Positions 1 through 12,297 of a DNA stretch of 64,000 nucleotides are shown one piece after another. The stretch's first letter is position 1; every line of letters starts with the position of its first letter. The notes below the pieces were generated by a model. It searched no databases and was not told the origin of the DNA. It was given only the letters and a program-made list of their open reading frames with translations. Source of the DNA: Chrysemys picta bellii (lineage: Eukaryota; Chordata; Testudines; Emydidae); assembly GCF_011386835.1 (NCBI RefSeq), contig NC_088801.1, positions 14,618,824 to 14,682,823 of the forward strand. Direction: 5' to 3'. Made by a program: the position numbers and the translations under genes.

Positions 1-855
1 GCAACACCAGCAAATTCCCGTACCCAGACTGTCCCCAGAAATGTATGTATTGTATTGCCCAGCTCGCTCCTGGACAATACAAGCTCATATGAAGTCTGTC
101 ACTTCATTAATAGAAATTGATATGCACAAATCCTGTTCTCAACTACAGTTTCCCAAACAAACACACAGGTTTAGATAAAACAAATGCATTAATTACAAAA
201 GATAGATTTTAAGTGACTACAAGTAATGAGGCATAAAAGAAAGAATTGGTTACAAAAAATAAAAGTAAAAAAATAAAACAAAACACAACTAAGCCTAACT
301 TAACAACCTAAGTGAATTCAAAGCAAAGGTTTCTCTCACCACATGTTCTAGCAATCTTATTGTCTGAATTCTTTCACTCAGGATCCCGCCATAGTCTAAT
401 GCTGCTTCCTTTGTTCTTCAAGAGTTGTTGATGCTGTGGTTAGAGAGAAAGGGAGAAATAATATGGGGTGTCTGCTCCCCCGTTCTTATTCTTTCTCCTC
501 TGATAATCATCTACAGCTCAGGTTCAGGAGACAGTCTGTGTGAATGGGAATGGCCATTTAACCAAAACCAAGTGGTCCATTTGATTCTGTTGACACCCGG
601 CTGAGGTGTTGGCTATCCTTTTGTCTCTGGGGAACTGGTTTGTGACTGCTCTCCAGACTTGGAGCATGTCTTAGTAATATCATACAATAGAATTTTATAA
701 CTTTACATACACTGTTGCCACACATTTTACCAGGACAATAATGATCAGCAAATTATGAGTTTTCAAATGATACCTCACAAGGTATACTTTGTACAAAATT
801 TATCATAGTCTTGTCTTATAAAGGGATGAACTTAGGGGTACCGACTGTCACAGCT
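1..855 (-). repeat. LTR-like interspersed repeat, cut by the window edge
   Basis: The block ends near 'gggtaccgactgtcac' (838-853); the minus strand thus begins GTGACAG. The sequence 'ttaccaggacaataatgatc' (729-748) belongs to a repeat I associate with turtle genomes. Class (LTR retrotransposon) is inference; no coding part is visible. Confidence 0.35.
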
Positions 856-2640
856 GCAAAATGAGCTCATTGAGTAAGTAGGTGTATCCTAGTTCCAGTC
901 CCTCCACCATTCATCTGAGCCTGCCCCACACCTAAGAGCTATTTTCCCTGTCAGCTAAAACAGGTACCACCAGCAATGTTGTACATGGTGAGAAGGGGCA
1001 TGGAACGAAGACTACTTGTAGTTGAAGGTGCTTTGATTGGGCTTCCAACTGAGCTGTCTAGGCACCTTCTCCCTCTGGCAAACCTCCTGTGGTCACCAGA
1101 GGAGAGTCCCAGTCTGAGTTATAGCAATGCTGCACAACTACATGGTACAATGAGGCAGTACCAAAACAAGGTATCACTGAATTCATTTACCTGCATTTCT
1201 ATCACATACATAGGTGTGCACATATCACCCTGTGTTCAGTCAGCAAATTTCCTGTGCAAATGCCTTTTTAAATCCAAATCAGAGTTAAAGAATTAATTAA
1301 ATCCACTCTGCAACTGGATTTACCTTGAGAATCAGCATTACGAACATGTAGTCTCAAAGGGGACCATAAAATAGGCACAATTCTGTACATTCGGAAATAT
1401 TAAACCACAAAGAGTCTCTTGTTCACCTCAGAGCCCAGCCTGATACTATTGATCAAAGCAGGCAACTATTCGGTCATGTAGAGGGATGGGGACAGTGTAG
1501 TGAAACTCAGGCACACTCCCTGCATTTGGTAGCTTTTCTGAAGGTAAGTACACACTTCCCTAACTATATGTGGAAGGAGGTTGCTGGAGATCCAGTTGCT
1601 GGTGGGAGTGGCCAATTTGCCCTGCATAACATCCATAAACATCTAGGGGCACTCTCTTGTTGCTGGAGTCCCTCTAACACAAGCAGAGCAATGCTAACAG
1701 TGGGATATGCATAAGCAGGTAGGGGACCATAGAGCAGGTTAAGGCTGTATTTTACATCCATTGCATTGCATCTAGACAGGATGTGATCCATATACCTGTA
1801 CAGGATTCTTAATTTGTATGGTGGTAGCAGCTAGAACCCCTAGTTATAGGCCAGGGTGCTAGGCACCATACAGATACATTCCAAAAGTCTCTTCCCCACT
1901 GAACTATCTACCTAGTTCTGACATAAACAATGAATAAAACCTCTGCACATCTGTCAGAATGTAGGTGCCTGGATCACATCCTGCCTGAGTACAATGCAAT
2001 ATGCTTTTACTTCTGGGCTGTCACAATTTGCCTTGGCTCATTACATGTTGGAAGTAGAGTATCAGAGCCCAGTGATCCTCCAACAGATCTTGAGATTGTC
2101 AAATTCAGGCTGTGATTTGGTCTATCTCTTTAATTTCTCACATGTTCTTCAGTTATCTCAGTTGTAGAGTTTTCTTTGGTAAGGTATTTTCTGGCAGCTG
2201 CAGTTAGTATTTTTAACAAGTGCCTGTTGGTTATTAGGAGTGTTTCAGACTGTTTTCCAGTCTTTTTCTTCCCTATCTTGGCACTTATCTATTAAAACCC
2301 AACAGCTTTGGCCTGACTCGGAAGAGCTAGTTCAACATTTCTGAACATTTTGATCCCTCCTCCTCTTTTAAGGCGAGCCATAATCCATGGGATCATGGAT
2401 CAACATTATCAGTCTTTTCTTCAGCCCCCATATTGATACAGCAAGAACAGCTTATCCCAATCCACTCTGTATGGAGCAGACAGAACCTATTCTTTTAGGC
2501 CGGAAGAATGATACTCCTAAATCCTTGAGGACAGGTCCCTGTGGAGCATGTCAGTAGGAGAATCTCATTCACTTGCTGCTAAGAGGTGAATTTTACATCA
2601 TTATTTGAAGTGAACTGGGTGATCTGCTGTTTTAAATAGA
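856..2640. other. no gene seen
   Basis: Only short open frames (up to 106 codons) without recognisable protein features. Around 1825-1880 a degraded L2-type tail ('gccagggtgctaggcaccat') can be seen. Confidence 0.6.
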
Positions 2641-2644
2641 TAGA

Positions 2645-2890
2645 TATTTTTATGACAGTAGCACCTAGAGGTCTCAACCAAGGTCAGGGCTCCATTGTGC
2701 TAGGTGCTGTACACACATATAATAACAGAACGCCTGCCCAGAACAGCATACAGTCTAAACAGGTCAGATAGAGGGGAATGGGGAGGGGGAACAGAGGCAC
2801 AGAAATGTGAAGTGACTTGTCTTAGGTCACACAGCAAGTCAGCAGCAAAGCTATTAAAAAAAAAATCAAGCTCTCCTGACACCCCATGCA
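2645..2890 (-). repeat. MIR/L2-type retroposon, minus orientation
   Basis: The plus strand shows the reversed tail ('cagtagcacctagagg', 'ccattgtgctaggtgctgta') followed by the reversed MIR core ('gaagtgacttgtcttaggtc', 'acacagcaagtcagcagc'). Old and diverged. Confidence 0.7.
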
Positions 2891-5625
2891 CAGGATATTG
2901 CACCCCACCACTGTTTTTGCTTGAGGGCTCTGTAGTTATTGGCAACTGGCCTATACCAGTAGCAAATTACATCATCCTCCCCCATACCAGCTCGGTGACA
3001 CTGGCCAGCAGATTGGAGTGGGGGGACTGGAATCAAAGCTCCCCTGCCCACCAACTCTGCAGGGACTAAGAGGATGCAGAGTGCCTGCTTCTTACCTGCC
3101 CCGAAGTAAGGCTCAGGTTGCCCACACACATGTGCAAGAGAGGTTGGCACTCTTCCTTACTGCCTGAACAGGCATCTACTCTGCACCAAATCCCTTGTCC
3201 ATCACTGTCCTCCCCCAGCCCAGCCTGAGCGTCCCCTGCTCTTGTGCAAGCAAAATGGGACTGGTGGAGTCACCTGTGTACTTGGCAGAGGGAACCTCTA
3301 GCACCATAGGTGCTGCAGCACCCCCTGGCTTGAAGTGGTTTCCATCAGATACAGGTTTTACAGTTTGTTTAATGACTCTCAGCACCCCCACTATACAAAT
3401 TCTTCCAGCGCCCCATCTAGCATCATAGGATTTCCTCAGAGGGCTATACATCTACCCTACGGTCCCTTTGCACCAGCCTCGCTAGTAGGGCAATGATGAA
3501 TTGGGGCCTTGTTTGTGCCAGTTTGTCCCCCTATCACTCACACTATTATAGCCCTTTTGTTTCTCTGTTAAGATGGCAAATTAAGACACCTTTAAAATAA
3601 ATACAGGTTTTCTGCCATCTACCGTGGCGCAATATAATTATCTAGAGCGCACAAACATCAGTTATTTCAGTTAGCGTGGCTATAGAGCCACAAAAATTAA
3701 CTCAAACTCTCTTCAGGTAGCAACAGGTCAGCCTTCGTAGGATTGTGCCTCAGCAACGTCGCAATAGATTGAGGGACCTGTGTGGAAAAGACTTTGGAAG
3801 CAAATAATGCTGTGGTTGAAGCCTGAAGCCACACCACCTACCCAGTTTGGTGTCAGGCTAGCTACTTACAGCCTCAGTTTCCCCTCACTCCAGTTGGAAC
3901 TTCCCCCTTCCAACCTGGCTTGGTTACTGCAGTGACTTAGCACTGCAACAAAATCATAAAAAAAAAAAAAGTCCACTTCCAGGATAACTAAGTTCAATAC
4001 AAACACAAACCATCCCCAATCTCAAGCAACATACACTCCCTTTTACCTAGGATCTCTCTTCTCAACCCCTCCCCAGTTCCTTTAGAGTTCATCCTGGCCT
4101 TATCAAGCAGTAGTGGCTTCCTACCTAGAGTCCCCCTAGATCTGTACAAGCTTCTGGCTTCTCTCTCCCCCACGGAAAGCTAGAGTCAGCCACATGACTT
4201 GCCCTTCAGGTGATTTCAGTTATTTCCTCCAACTGGAGATGTGAGCTCAGTATGTCACAGGTGGGGCTGGACCCATCTCCCCTTAATGGGCCAATCATCT
4301 GTAATGGCAAGACCATAATGAACAAAAAAGGCATGAGGTTAACAGGCGTAGACCCTGTTTATTAGCTCAACCTATTGAAGGACTTCGGCTCACTTTGTTA
4401 TTCCAAACCTGTGGTATGGGCTGATCTTGCACTATTGAACTTAATAGAAGATTTGCCATTGCCTTAGGGCTTGATCAAAATGCCCACTGAAGTTAATAGA
4501 AATCCTTCTATCCTTAAATAAGAGCAGGATCCTTCTGGGGATGGTCTGAACATGAGTGTCCTACCATGTGAGCATGCTCAGATGGCTACAGCTGTTTTTT
4601 TTTAAGGAGGTGGGCTAAGGGTCCCTTAAAATCTGTGAGTCAATGCATTTTTAAAATGTTGACAATGTTTTTTCAGACATTGCTTACCATTTTCCAACCA
4701 GCTTTAGATCAGAGATTTGGGTTTGGTTAAATATCTTAGTCCCAAACCATCAATTTCAGGTCTGGATCTGATCATTCCCATAAGTTTGTGCAAGGGAGGG
4801 GATTAGATTCTGTAATATTTTGTATTCTTATTGTTAATGTAAGCCACCTGCTAATGCAAAGCAAAGTATCGAGCGGCAAGGTAAGGTCTCTAGACAGTTA
4901 GGAGATGTAAAGCATAGTGGAGGAGATGAGATATAACCACACTGCAAATTCATGAATGAGATCATGGGGGAAGTATACAACTCAGAATACTTTGTCTTAC
5001 TGGTATGAGAATGTAGACAAGGAACAGGAAAGTAAGAAAAATTAGTTCTACTTCTATAAAGCAGTGACTGTGGGGCTCAGAAATTCATACATATTCACAG
5101 AAGGTTTCAGCTTAGGCACCGGCCCGAGCAAGGAGTGGTGTGTAAGATGCATCACCCCAGCAGGCCCTGTGCATATTTCTCAGGTACCATTCTTCCCTTG
5201 CTCTGGTATTGGATTGGAGAATAGGAAGTTACTGTGGCTCTTGTAAGGATGTAGCATACTTCCCCCTTCTCACTTAGACACTCACTTTAGCCAGTGAAGG
5301 GAACAGAGCCAAGGATCTGCCCTGCCTTCTTCTCCTACATTTGTTCACAGCACAGTTTTCCTTTGCATTAGACCAATGACCTGGGTAGATTTCACTCACC
5401 TGTGTAGGTTGGTTGTGGGGCCTTACACCCCTGCTCAGGACAAGGGCAGAACATAGCTTCTAGTTATCTAGCCAAATACGGCTGCTTGAGTAAGCAGCAG
5501 TTTGAGAGAGAAAATTTACAAGAGTGTGATGTTGCTAAAAATATCTGCCTATTGGTACATGTTTCAAGTGAGGGGTAGTGCGGAAAGACAGAAAAAGTGT
5601 ATGTACGAGAAAAGAAGGGCGGTCC
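2891..5625. other. no gene seen; diverged repeat-like DNA
   Basis: No exon-like frame. A pyrimidine-rich block at about 3815-4325 may be an old LTR or other repeat, but I could not assign it. Confidence 0.5.
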
Positions 5626-5880
5626 ACTGGCTAGGAATTCAGGGACCAAGGTCCAATACTTCCTCCGCCACATATGTTCTGTGTGACCTTTAGCAAGTCA
5701 CTTAGGGCTAAATTTTCAAAAGTATTTAGGTGCCTCACTCCCACTCCAGTCCTTAGTCTCTCTGTGCCTCAGGTCCCCATCTGTAAAATGGGGGTAATCA
5801 GATTTCCCTACCTCACAGGGGTGTTGTGAGAATAAATACATTAAAGAATGTGAGGCACTCAGCTACTGTGGTAATGGGCC
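5626..5880 (+). repeat. MIR SINE
   Basis: It contains 'tgtgtgaccttt(a)gcaagtcactt', 'ctctgtgcctcaggtcccc' and 'tgtaaaatgggggtaat', the conserved MIR core, interrupted by about 45 bp near 5705-5750. Confidence 0.75.
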
Positions 5881-7539
5881 CCATACAAATACCAGACAGA
5901 TCAAAGTGTGAGACAGAGAGGAGAAAAATGTTGGGAGAATAAAACTGTGATAAGAGAGGACATTTTGTGCATGAGGGAAAGCCGGTGGGAATTATTCTCC
6001 CCTGCCCCATATCCTTAGTACAGACACATCCTAATGTCCCAATCATGAAAATGATCGTGCAGCAGCACTGCAGTTTGCCCCTCTTCATTCCTCTTCACTC
6101 AAGACTGAGGCCTAACAAAGATAAAATGAAAGTGTGTGTGTGTCTGTGAGAGAGGGAGAGAAACCAGAGGATAGGCTGAAAGAGAAACTGTGTCTGCCTG
6201 TGTCTGAGTCTGATGGTGTATGTAAACATGTGTGCATGTAAGACACACACGCAGAGAGCCAGATGATGAAACTGACAAAGGCAAGGGTGAAGATGAACAC
6301 CCAGTAGTGACAATGATGTTCTAGCCAATCAATGATGCTTGATGCATGGGGGAAAGAATAGATGTAGTTATTCTACAAAACCATATCCAAGCAAAAACCA
6401 AGCCATCTTTTTTTAAATAAAAATGAAACAGAAATGACAGGGAAAAGCAAAATATTTGTGAAATGATTTAAACATAGAGAAGTGAATCCAAGGAATTTCC
6501 CCCCCTCCCAGTGAATATGATGTACTGTATAGTTTACGAGGGGAGGAAGAAAAAATCAATCCATGGCAATATCTGACATGCCTCTGTGTAATAAAATGCT
6601 CCACAATTACATGAACACGGTGGTGGTGGTGACGAGAGCTAGGGGATTTTGTGTCACCAAATACACTAGATTTGTATCATCCTGTCACCAGTTGTTCAAT
6701 ATTGTGATACTGGACAATCTCCCAGTTGTTTCTCCCTGTAGAGCAGTAAACTTATTTTCTTATCGAGCCCTAAGGCAGGTGCAGACATGAAGAAGGCATT
6801 TGCCTTTGTTTTTCTCCTTCAGCCCAGCCTAGCATCTCCTTAGTATGCGGGGCCAGTGATTCAGCCACACAAGTTTCCTCCTCACAGTATTTTCTTTACA
6901 AGGATTGCCGTGAACTGCACAATGGGGAGAAGTTTCAACTCCCCCCGTTAATGCAAATGAGAGAAAATGTCCAATACCTGTTATAAAAGATGGCATTTTA
7001 ATTACTGCCACACACCACAACAGGCACACGTGCACACATACTGTGAATCTTTGGCTCCCTCGCCCCGGCTTCCTATGGAGAAGGTCTCCCTCCTCCAATC
7101 CTTTCTTGGCGTTTATGCAACCCAGAGTAACACAGGTTGATTGGAAAGGTCTCTCTCCTTGATAACAACAATTCAATGTGCCTTGACATTTTAATAGCCT
7201 GCCATCCTAGTGAACACAATCGAGCTGAGCAGTGAAGCAAAAATCATTAGGTAAGCAAGATAATCTAAACAAAAAATCAGCCTCAACCAGCTTCCCACAT
7301 CTGGGAGCACTGCAGGCTGCATGACTGGAGCAGGCTGCACATCTGGGCAGACGTTCCCCACCCCCAACAAGAATGTTCCTTGTGGGGTGAATGACATTGG
7401 AGTCAGTGGATTTATTATGGGGGGAAACCCACATCCCCCAGTCCCCCACACACAGTGTATATCAATTTCTCTCTCCCCCCTATCATCCCCCCCCCCCCCC
7501 ACATACACATCCATTTCCATAGGAGTGAGACGCTGACTT
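5881..7539. other. no gene seen; simple repeats
   Basis: It has (TG)n/(GA)n stretches at 6132-6160 and a C homopolymer with flanking C-rich DNA at 7440-7500. No recognisable exon. Confidence 0.5.
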
Positions 7540-8360
7540 TGCAAGCCATTCTCTGTATGAATATGACCCTCGGCGGGAAGAAACCCTCTCAGGAGCCCAG
7601 AACTATGTTATCATCGTTATTAAGGAGCTAAAAAAGGAGCTGGGAAGAGGAGACACTGCTGGAATTGCAGCTTGATTGTGATTGATGTGTTCCTATTAGC
7701 TCCTCACTGTTATCTCTCAGGATGGCAAGAACAGCCAGTGGCTTGTAACACAACAGATTACCTGAGTTTTCAGCCCTAGACGGATGTTTAAATAAAATAT
7801 AGTCCCTTTTAGCGAGAAGCTCATTTTCTCGCTGAGGCTCCCAGACTATTTCATGTCAGCTGTGATTCGCTGTGACTCTTCTCAGTAAACATGTCTTATC
7901 ATTAATAATTCTTTACAAGCACAATTTCATGGAGTCTTTTTGTGTATGTGCGTGCGTGCACGCTGGCCTCAGCCTCATCTTGATACAATTTGGGAATCCA
8001 AGGTGCTTCTCTTCAGAATTTCACCTGCCTTGCCAAAAATGATTGATTACCCCTAGCAGACTGGGTGTCCAGCTATACCCAACAAATGACTTTGGCCCCT
8101 AACAGCAGGCCTTGGCCAGATAGAAATCAATATTTCACCATTAAAATCTATCAAAGAAGAGTTAAGGCACCATCTGTCCCTGCCGCCTTTCCATGGTGTG
8201 TGAACATTAAATCCGACACTTGTAGTACATGAGTAATCAATATATAGTAGTTCACAGATCATTTGTGGTCCCCTTTTAGCAGTGATGGATGCTTGGAATA
8301 GTTGTGATTCATTTTGTCACACCATTAAACAAGATTCTGCTCAGTTCCTTCCTGATTTCA
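7540..8360. promoter_or_regulatory. candidate conserved non-coding element
   Basis: A non-repetitive stretch with dense homeodomain-type TAAT/ATTA cores (for example 'cattaataattc' near 7900), no coding frame and no repeat signature. This is the texture of vertebrate developmental enhancers. The call is inference from sequence quality and from the gene-poor EN1-INSIG2 setting. Confidence 0.35.
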
Positions 8361-9989
8361 TTTAGAGGATCATTCTTCACAGTTCATAAGAGAGAAACGG
8401 TTTTACCAATCTGCTTCTATTTCAATAAGTCACTTTATAGAGATTTTGTGTCCTGCAGACTGTAAAAATTCTGGCTAGATAGTACAAACATACCTCTAAA
8501 ACTATTCACTGCATGACATATGCATGAAGTGTGAAAAACTGAATGTAAATATGTTTACCTCTTTATCTACAAATATTGGTTTTAACCCTCTCCTTGCTAG
8601 GGTAGACCAAAGGCAAAGGACTCGTAAGCAGAGACTAGGACAAGAGGAATATTTTGGAGTTAGAAAATGTAGTGTGATCAAAATGACGATTAAAATAACC
8701 ACAAACCCAGTTAAAGGATTTATTGCTGTATCGCTGTTTTATTTTTAGGAGCAAGAAAAACTGTTCTTAATTACTTCTGTTAATAGTCACTTTTTTGGCT
8801 ACATATCACACGTATAATTACAATAAATATACAATTACTAAACAGTTTAAAATGAGTAACCTACAAGGAATAGGCAATATTTTTATTACTTTTGTTATAC
8901 TTACCATTATTATGCATACTTGTAATTTGGGGATAGGAGAAAGAATATTACACATTAATGTTTGAGAGATTGTTGATCTCATAAAATGACCAATTCTTCA
9001 ATCTCACTCTGACAAAACTCACAATGGAATCAATCAGTTGGCTCCTTGGAGGGCAATGTAAATCGGATCAATGGCCTTATGTTGATTTGCACCAGCTGCG
9101 GATCTGGCCTAGTATGGGTTTTGCCTGACTGCAAGGAGAGACCTGAGTACTTTAAGCAGCATGCATGGGTATTGAAATACAATTAGAGATAGCAATATAG
9201 ATCTATCACTGCGTGTCCTCCAAAATCCACATCGTACAGTGGAATATTGCCCAAAGAAAAGGACATAAATAGCAGCGATTCATGGAACCAGCTGTGCTGA
9301 CCCTACTATAGGGCATTTTATCATGTACTTTTATCATGTATGTAGAACATTTAAAATTGATACATGTTTAGGACTCCGCTTTGGTTGTTAGCGCATTAAA
9401 ATCATTAAGTGATAGCACAGGCTCACAGCCAACTGCAATCTGGCTAAAGCTAGCTTTGTCTCGCACAGCTACAAAACCCTCCTTGACAAAAGGACCCGGT
9501 CTTGCAAACACTTGAGTGCAAAAGTCACATTTGATATGGGAGCGCATGTGTGCAGGATTAGGCCCCCTGGTGCCCAGTCACGTCCCCCAGATATAAATGT
9601 GAAGCATCCCCTCCACATGTAGCTGTCCCCCTTCTCGTGTGGGCTTGGTGGGGACTGAGAGGGCTGGCGTAGGAAGTAGCCCCACATTATGTGGATGTGA
9701 GGCCAGGGACACACATGTTTTCCCCCTCATCAGCCTCGGGTTAATTACTGGGGACTAGCAGCACAGCTTCCTCTGTGGCAATCTCATCCCCCTTTTAACC
9801 AGGGTTCCGGGGGAAGCCGCAGCCTAAGAGCAGGCATCAGAAGGGGTACGCTGCCGCTGGCACAGAGCCAGTGCATGGGAGCCCAAAGCCTCTCCACAGC
9901 TAGCCTCCTGCGGATATCCTGAGAACTGCAGGGTTTGGAAGGGGCAGCATCTGTGCCTCATTCCACAGAGAGGTGGAGCCAAACTTGTG
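8361..9989. other. no gene seen
   Basis: AT-rich unique-looking DNA up to about 9400, then mixed sequence. Open frames are short and unremarkable. Confidence 0.55.
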
Positions 9990-10057
9990 CCTAATTCTGG
10001 TGCCCACAGTTCAAGAAGGATGTTGAAAAATTGGACAGGGTTCAGAGAAGTGCCACA

Positions 10058-10445
10058 ATAATTATTATTCTTTATTATTTGTAATAGGCAGGGGCGGCTC
10101 TATGTACTTTGCTGCGCCAAGCACGGCAGGCAGGCGGCTTTCGGCGGCGCGCCTGCGGGAGGTCCGCCAGTCCCGCAGCTTCGGCGTACCGCCGCCGAAT
10201 TGCCGCCGAATCCGCGGGACCGGTGGACCTCCCGCAGGCATGCTGCCGAAGGCTCCCTGACTGCTGCCCCCACAGCGACCAGCAGGCCGCCCCCCTGGCT
10301 TGCCGCCCCAGGCACGCGCTTGGTGCACTGGTGCCGGGGGCCGTCCCTGGTAACAGGAGCCCTATTAATGGACCAGGACCCCATTGTGCAAGGCGCTGCA
10401 CAAACACAAAACAAAAAGACAGTCCCTGCCCCAAGGGGCTTTTAA
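10058..10445 (-). repeat. L2/MIR-type retroposon inside CR1, split by an hAT
   Basis: The left part is 'attattctttattatttgta' and the right part 'ggaccaggaccccattgtgc' through 'agacagtccctgccccaagg'. Together they form the reversed tail seen elsewhere in the window (31122, 57690). Confidence 0.7.
10089..10349. mobile_element. non-autonomous hAT element (261 bp)
   Basis: Termini are CAGGGGCGGCTC and GGGGCCGTCCCTG. Flanks are GTAATAGG (10081-10088) and GTAACAGG (10350-10357), an 8-bp duplication with one mismatch. The interior is GC-rich and strongly self-complementary, which gives several spurious frames of 80-140 codons. Confidence 0.88.
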
Positions 10446-10498
10446 AGGGTTTGAAAATATGCCTTATAGTGAAAGACTCAAGTGACTTAATCGATTTA

Positions 10499-10589
10499 AG
10501 AACAGGAGTACTTGTGGCACCTTAGAGACTAACAAATTTATTAGAGCATAAGCTTTCGTGGGCTACAGCCCACGGCTGCTACTCTGAAA
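10499..10589 (-). mobile_element. short retroposon tail (Penelope-like/SINE-like family), 91 bp
   Basis: It carries 'gtggcaccttagagactaac' and 'agcataagctttcgtgggc'. TTAATCGATTTA at 10487-10498 is repeated at 10590-10601, a 12-bp target duplication inside CR1. Relation to Penelope-like terminal repeats is from memory and uncertain. Confidence 0.8.
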
Positions 10590-11151
10590 TTAATCGATTT
10601 AGCATATCAAAGTGAAGGTTAGGGGGTGACTTGATCACAGTCTATAAATACCTACATGGGGGACAGAAATGTGATAACACTTCAGACTAGTGAACAAAGG
10701 TATAACAAGATCCAAAAGCAAAAAGTTGAAGCTAGTCAAATTTAGACTAGAAATAGGCGTACATTTTTAACAGTGAGGGTAATTAACCATTGGAACAATT
10801 TACCAAGGGCTGTGGTGGATTCTCCATTACTGGACATTTTTTTAATCAAGATTGGATTTTTTTAAAAAACACACACTAGTTCAAAGAGGAATTAATTTGG
10901 GGAAATCCAATGGTCTGTGTTATACAGATCAGACTAGATAGTCACAGTGGTCCCCTCCAGGTTTGTAATCTATGAAAGCTCCTCCTTCAGCTGCAATGAT
11001 TGGGGACAAACTCTCCTGGCATTTGCAACTCCTTTAATTACTGTCCACAGATTTTACAACAGGAGGGAACAAGCCATGCAAAAGTAAAGGCCAAATCAAG
11101 ACTTGACTAAACTGAAGATACGTCTATGCTTACAGTGATGTGTAGAGCATG

Positions 11152-11844
11152 TGGAAGCAGAGAAAAGGATAAAGGGAATTTGAACTCAGATATCTTAACT
11201 TTTAGGAATAAAGTAAGAGTCAGGCTAACACTAGCTCTAATAATGCGAGATTTCAGGCAGGGCCTGGGCAAGTGGAAAGCGAGTGGAACAAAAAAACTGT
11301 AAGAAATACTGTTTTTCGACCTTGTGTTAGATAAGAATGGAATACAGACTGTAGCAGGAACTGCTGAGAAAAGTAAGGTTTCAGAGTAGCAGCCGTGTTA
11401 GTCTGTATCCGCAAAAAGAAGAACAGGAGGACTTGTGGCACCTTAGAGACTAACAAATTTATTAGAGCATAAGCTTTCGTGGACTATAGCCCACTATGCA
11501 TCCGAAGAAGTGGGCTATAGTCCACGAAAGCTTATGCTCTAATAAATTTGTTAGTCTCTAAGGTGCCACAAGTCCTCCTGTTCTTCTTTTTTTGAGAAAA
11601 GTAAGATATCAGAAGGAAGATGTATAAACAAGATGCAGTTGTTGATCATTATTGTCTGTAACCAAAGGTATAAATGATTACCCTAATTGTTTATCTGGCA
11701 GAGTCCTGCCTGGGACGGGGGGGGGGGGGGGGGGAGGGGAGTAACCCCCTGTCCGGGTGTACCCTCCCCTTGCAAGTGTCAGGAAAATAAACTGTCTCTG
11801 ACTTGTTGCAACCAACCTTAGAGTGAAGACTCTGTTTTCTTCCA
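11152..11844 (+). mobile_element. solo LTR of an endogenous retrovirus-like element
   Basis: It begins TGGAAGCAGAG and ends TTTTCTTCCA, with short inverted ends TGGAAG/CTTCCA. It is flanked by CATG on both sides (11148-11151 and 11845-11848), a 4-bp duplication typical of gammaretrovirus-like (ERV1) insertions. A TATA-like 'ggtataaatg' lies near 11669 and AATAAA near 11787. No gag, pol or env remains. A run of 18 G (11717-11734) lies between promoter and poly(A) signal. A 215-bp hairpin insertion interrupts it; without this the LTR is about 465 bp. Confidence 0.78.
11378..11592. mobile_element. hairpin insertion: two head-to-head retroposon tails
   Basis: Arms 11413-11495 and 11509-11591 are perfect 83-bp inverted copies with a 13-nt loop. 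The left end adds the unpaired 'tctgtatccgc' segment and its further tail. The target duplication TGAGAAAAGTAAG is at 11365-11377 and 11593-11605, so the inverted pair inserted as one unit. Confidence 0.9.
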
Positions 11845-12297
11845 CATGCACAAACACTGCATGCCCAGCTAGCATGGGTATAAATAGCAGTGTAGATGGT
11901 GTGGCATGAATTAAACAAGTAGAGTGCCCCCATGCCTGAACCCTATGGTATTGAGCCTACCTGGCTCTCTACATACCCAAGCTGTGCCTCCCACATATAT
12001 ACTATTTTTAGCAGAATAGTGCCCCACCGCTGGAGCCTTTCCCCACTGCCTCCTTGCTGCCAGAGCCTTTCACTGCCAGGTGTAGCTGCATACCTCGGTG
12101 TCAAGCCTGGATGCAGTATGCTTTTCACTGTGGGATGTAGCTACACGTGTAGTGCCCATATTCTACATGCCACCATAAGTGCAGACATAGCCTGAACATC
12201 CAGGAGTGCATAGAATAGCACCACTTACCCCAAATCTTAATTTGTTAACCCCAAAGTCTATTTATTGCTACCAGTAACCCTATGGCATGGTAAAAAG

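Larger units (their letters stand above)
9990..10978 (+). repeat. CR1 non-LTR retrotransposon 3' fragment, interrupted by nested insertions
   Basis: CR1 sequence is seen in three pieces: 9990-10057 ('gttcaagaaggatgttgaaa'), 10446-10498 ('atgccttatagtgaaagact') and 10602-10978 ('gtataacaagatccaaaagc', 'ttaaccattggaacaattta', then 'tatacagatcagactagata'). The gaps hold a MIR/L2-type tail with an hAT inside it, and a short retroposon tail. The coding part is decayed. Confidence 0.85.
11118..12196. mobile_element. Harbinger-type MITE split by a solo LTR
   Basis: The left end is 'agatacgtctatgcttacag' and the right end 'cataagtgcagacatagcct', which are imperfect inverted copies of the TATGTCTACACT terminus. 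The element is interrupted at 11152-11844. Confidence 0.6.

Noticed and set aside
10065..10525. Several 80-140 codon frames on both strands
   Set aside because: They lie in the self-complementary GC-rich hAT at 10089-10349 and neighbouring retroposon DNA.
11253..11456. 67-codon minus-strand frame
   Set aside because: It spans an LTR-retroposon junction and shows no retroviral or cellular domain.
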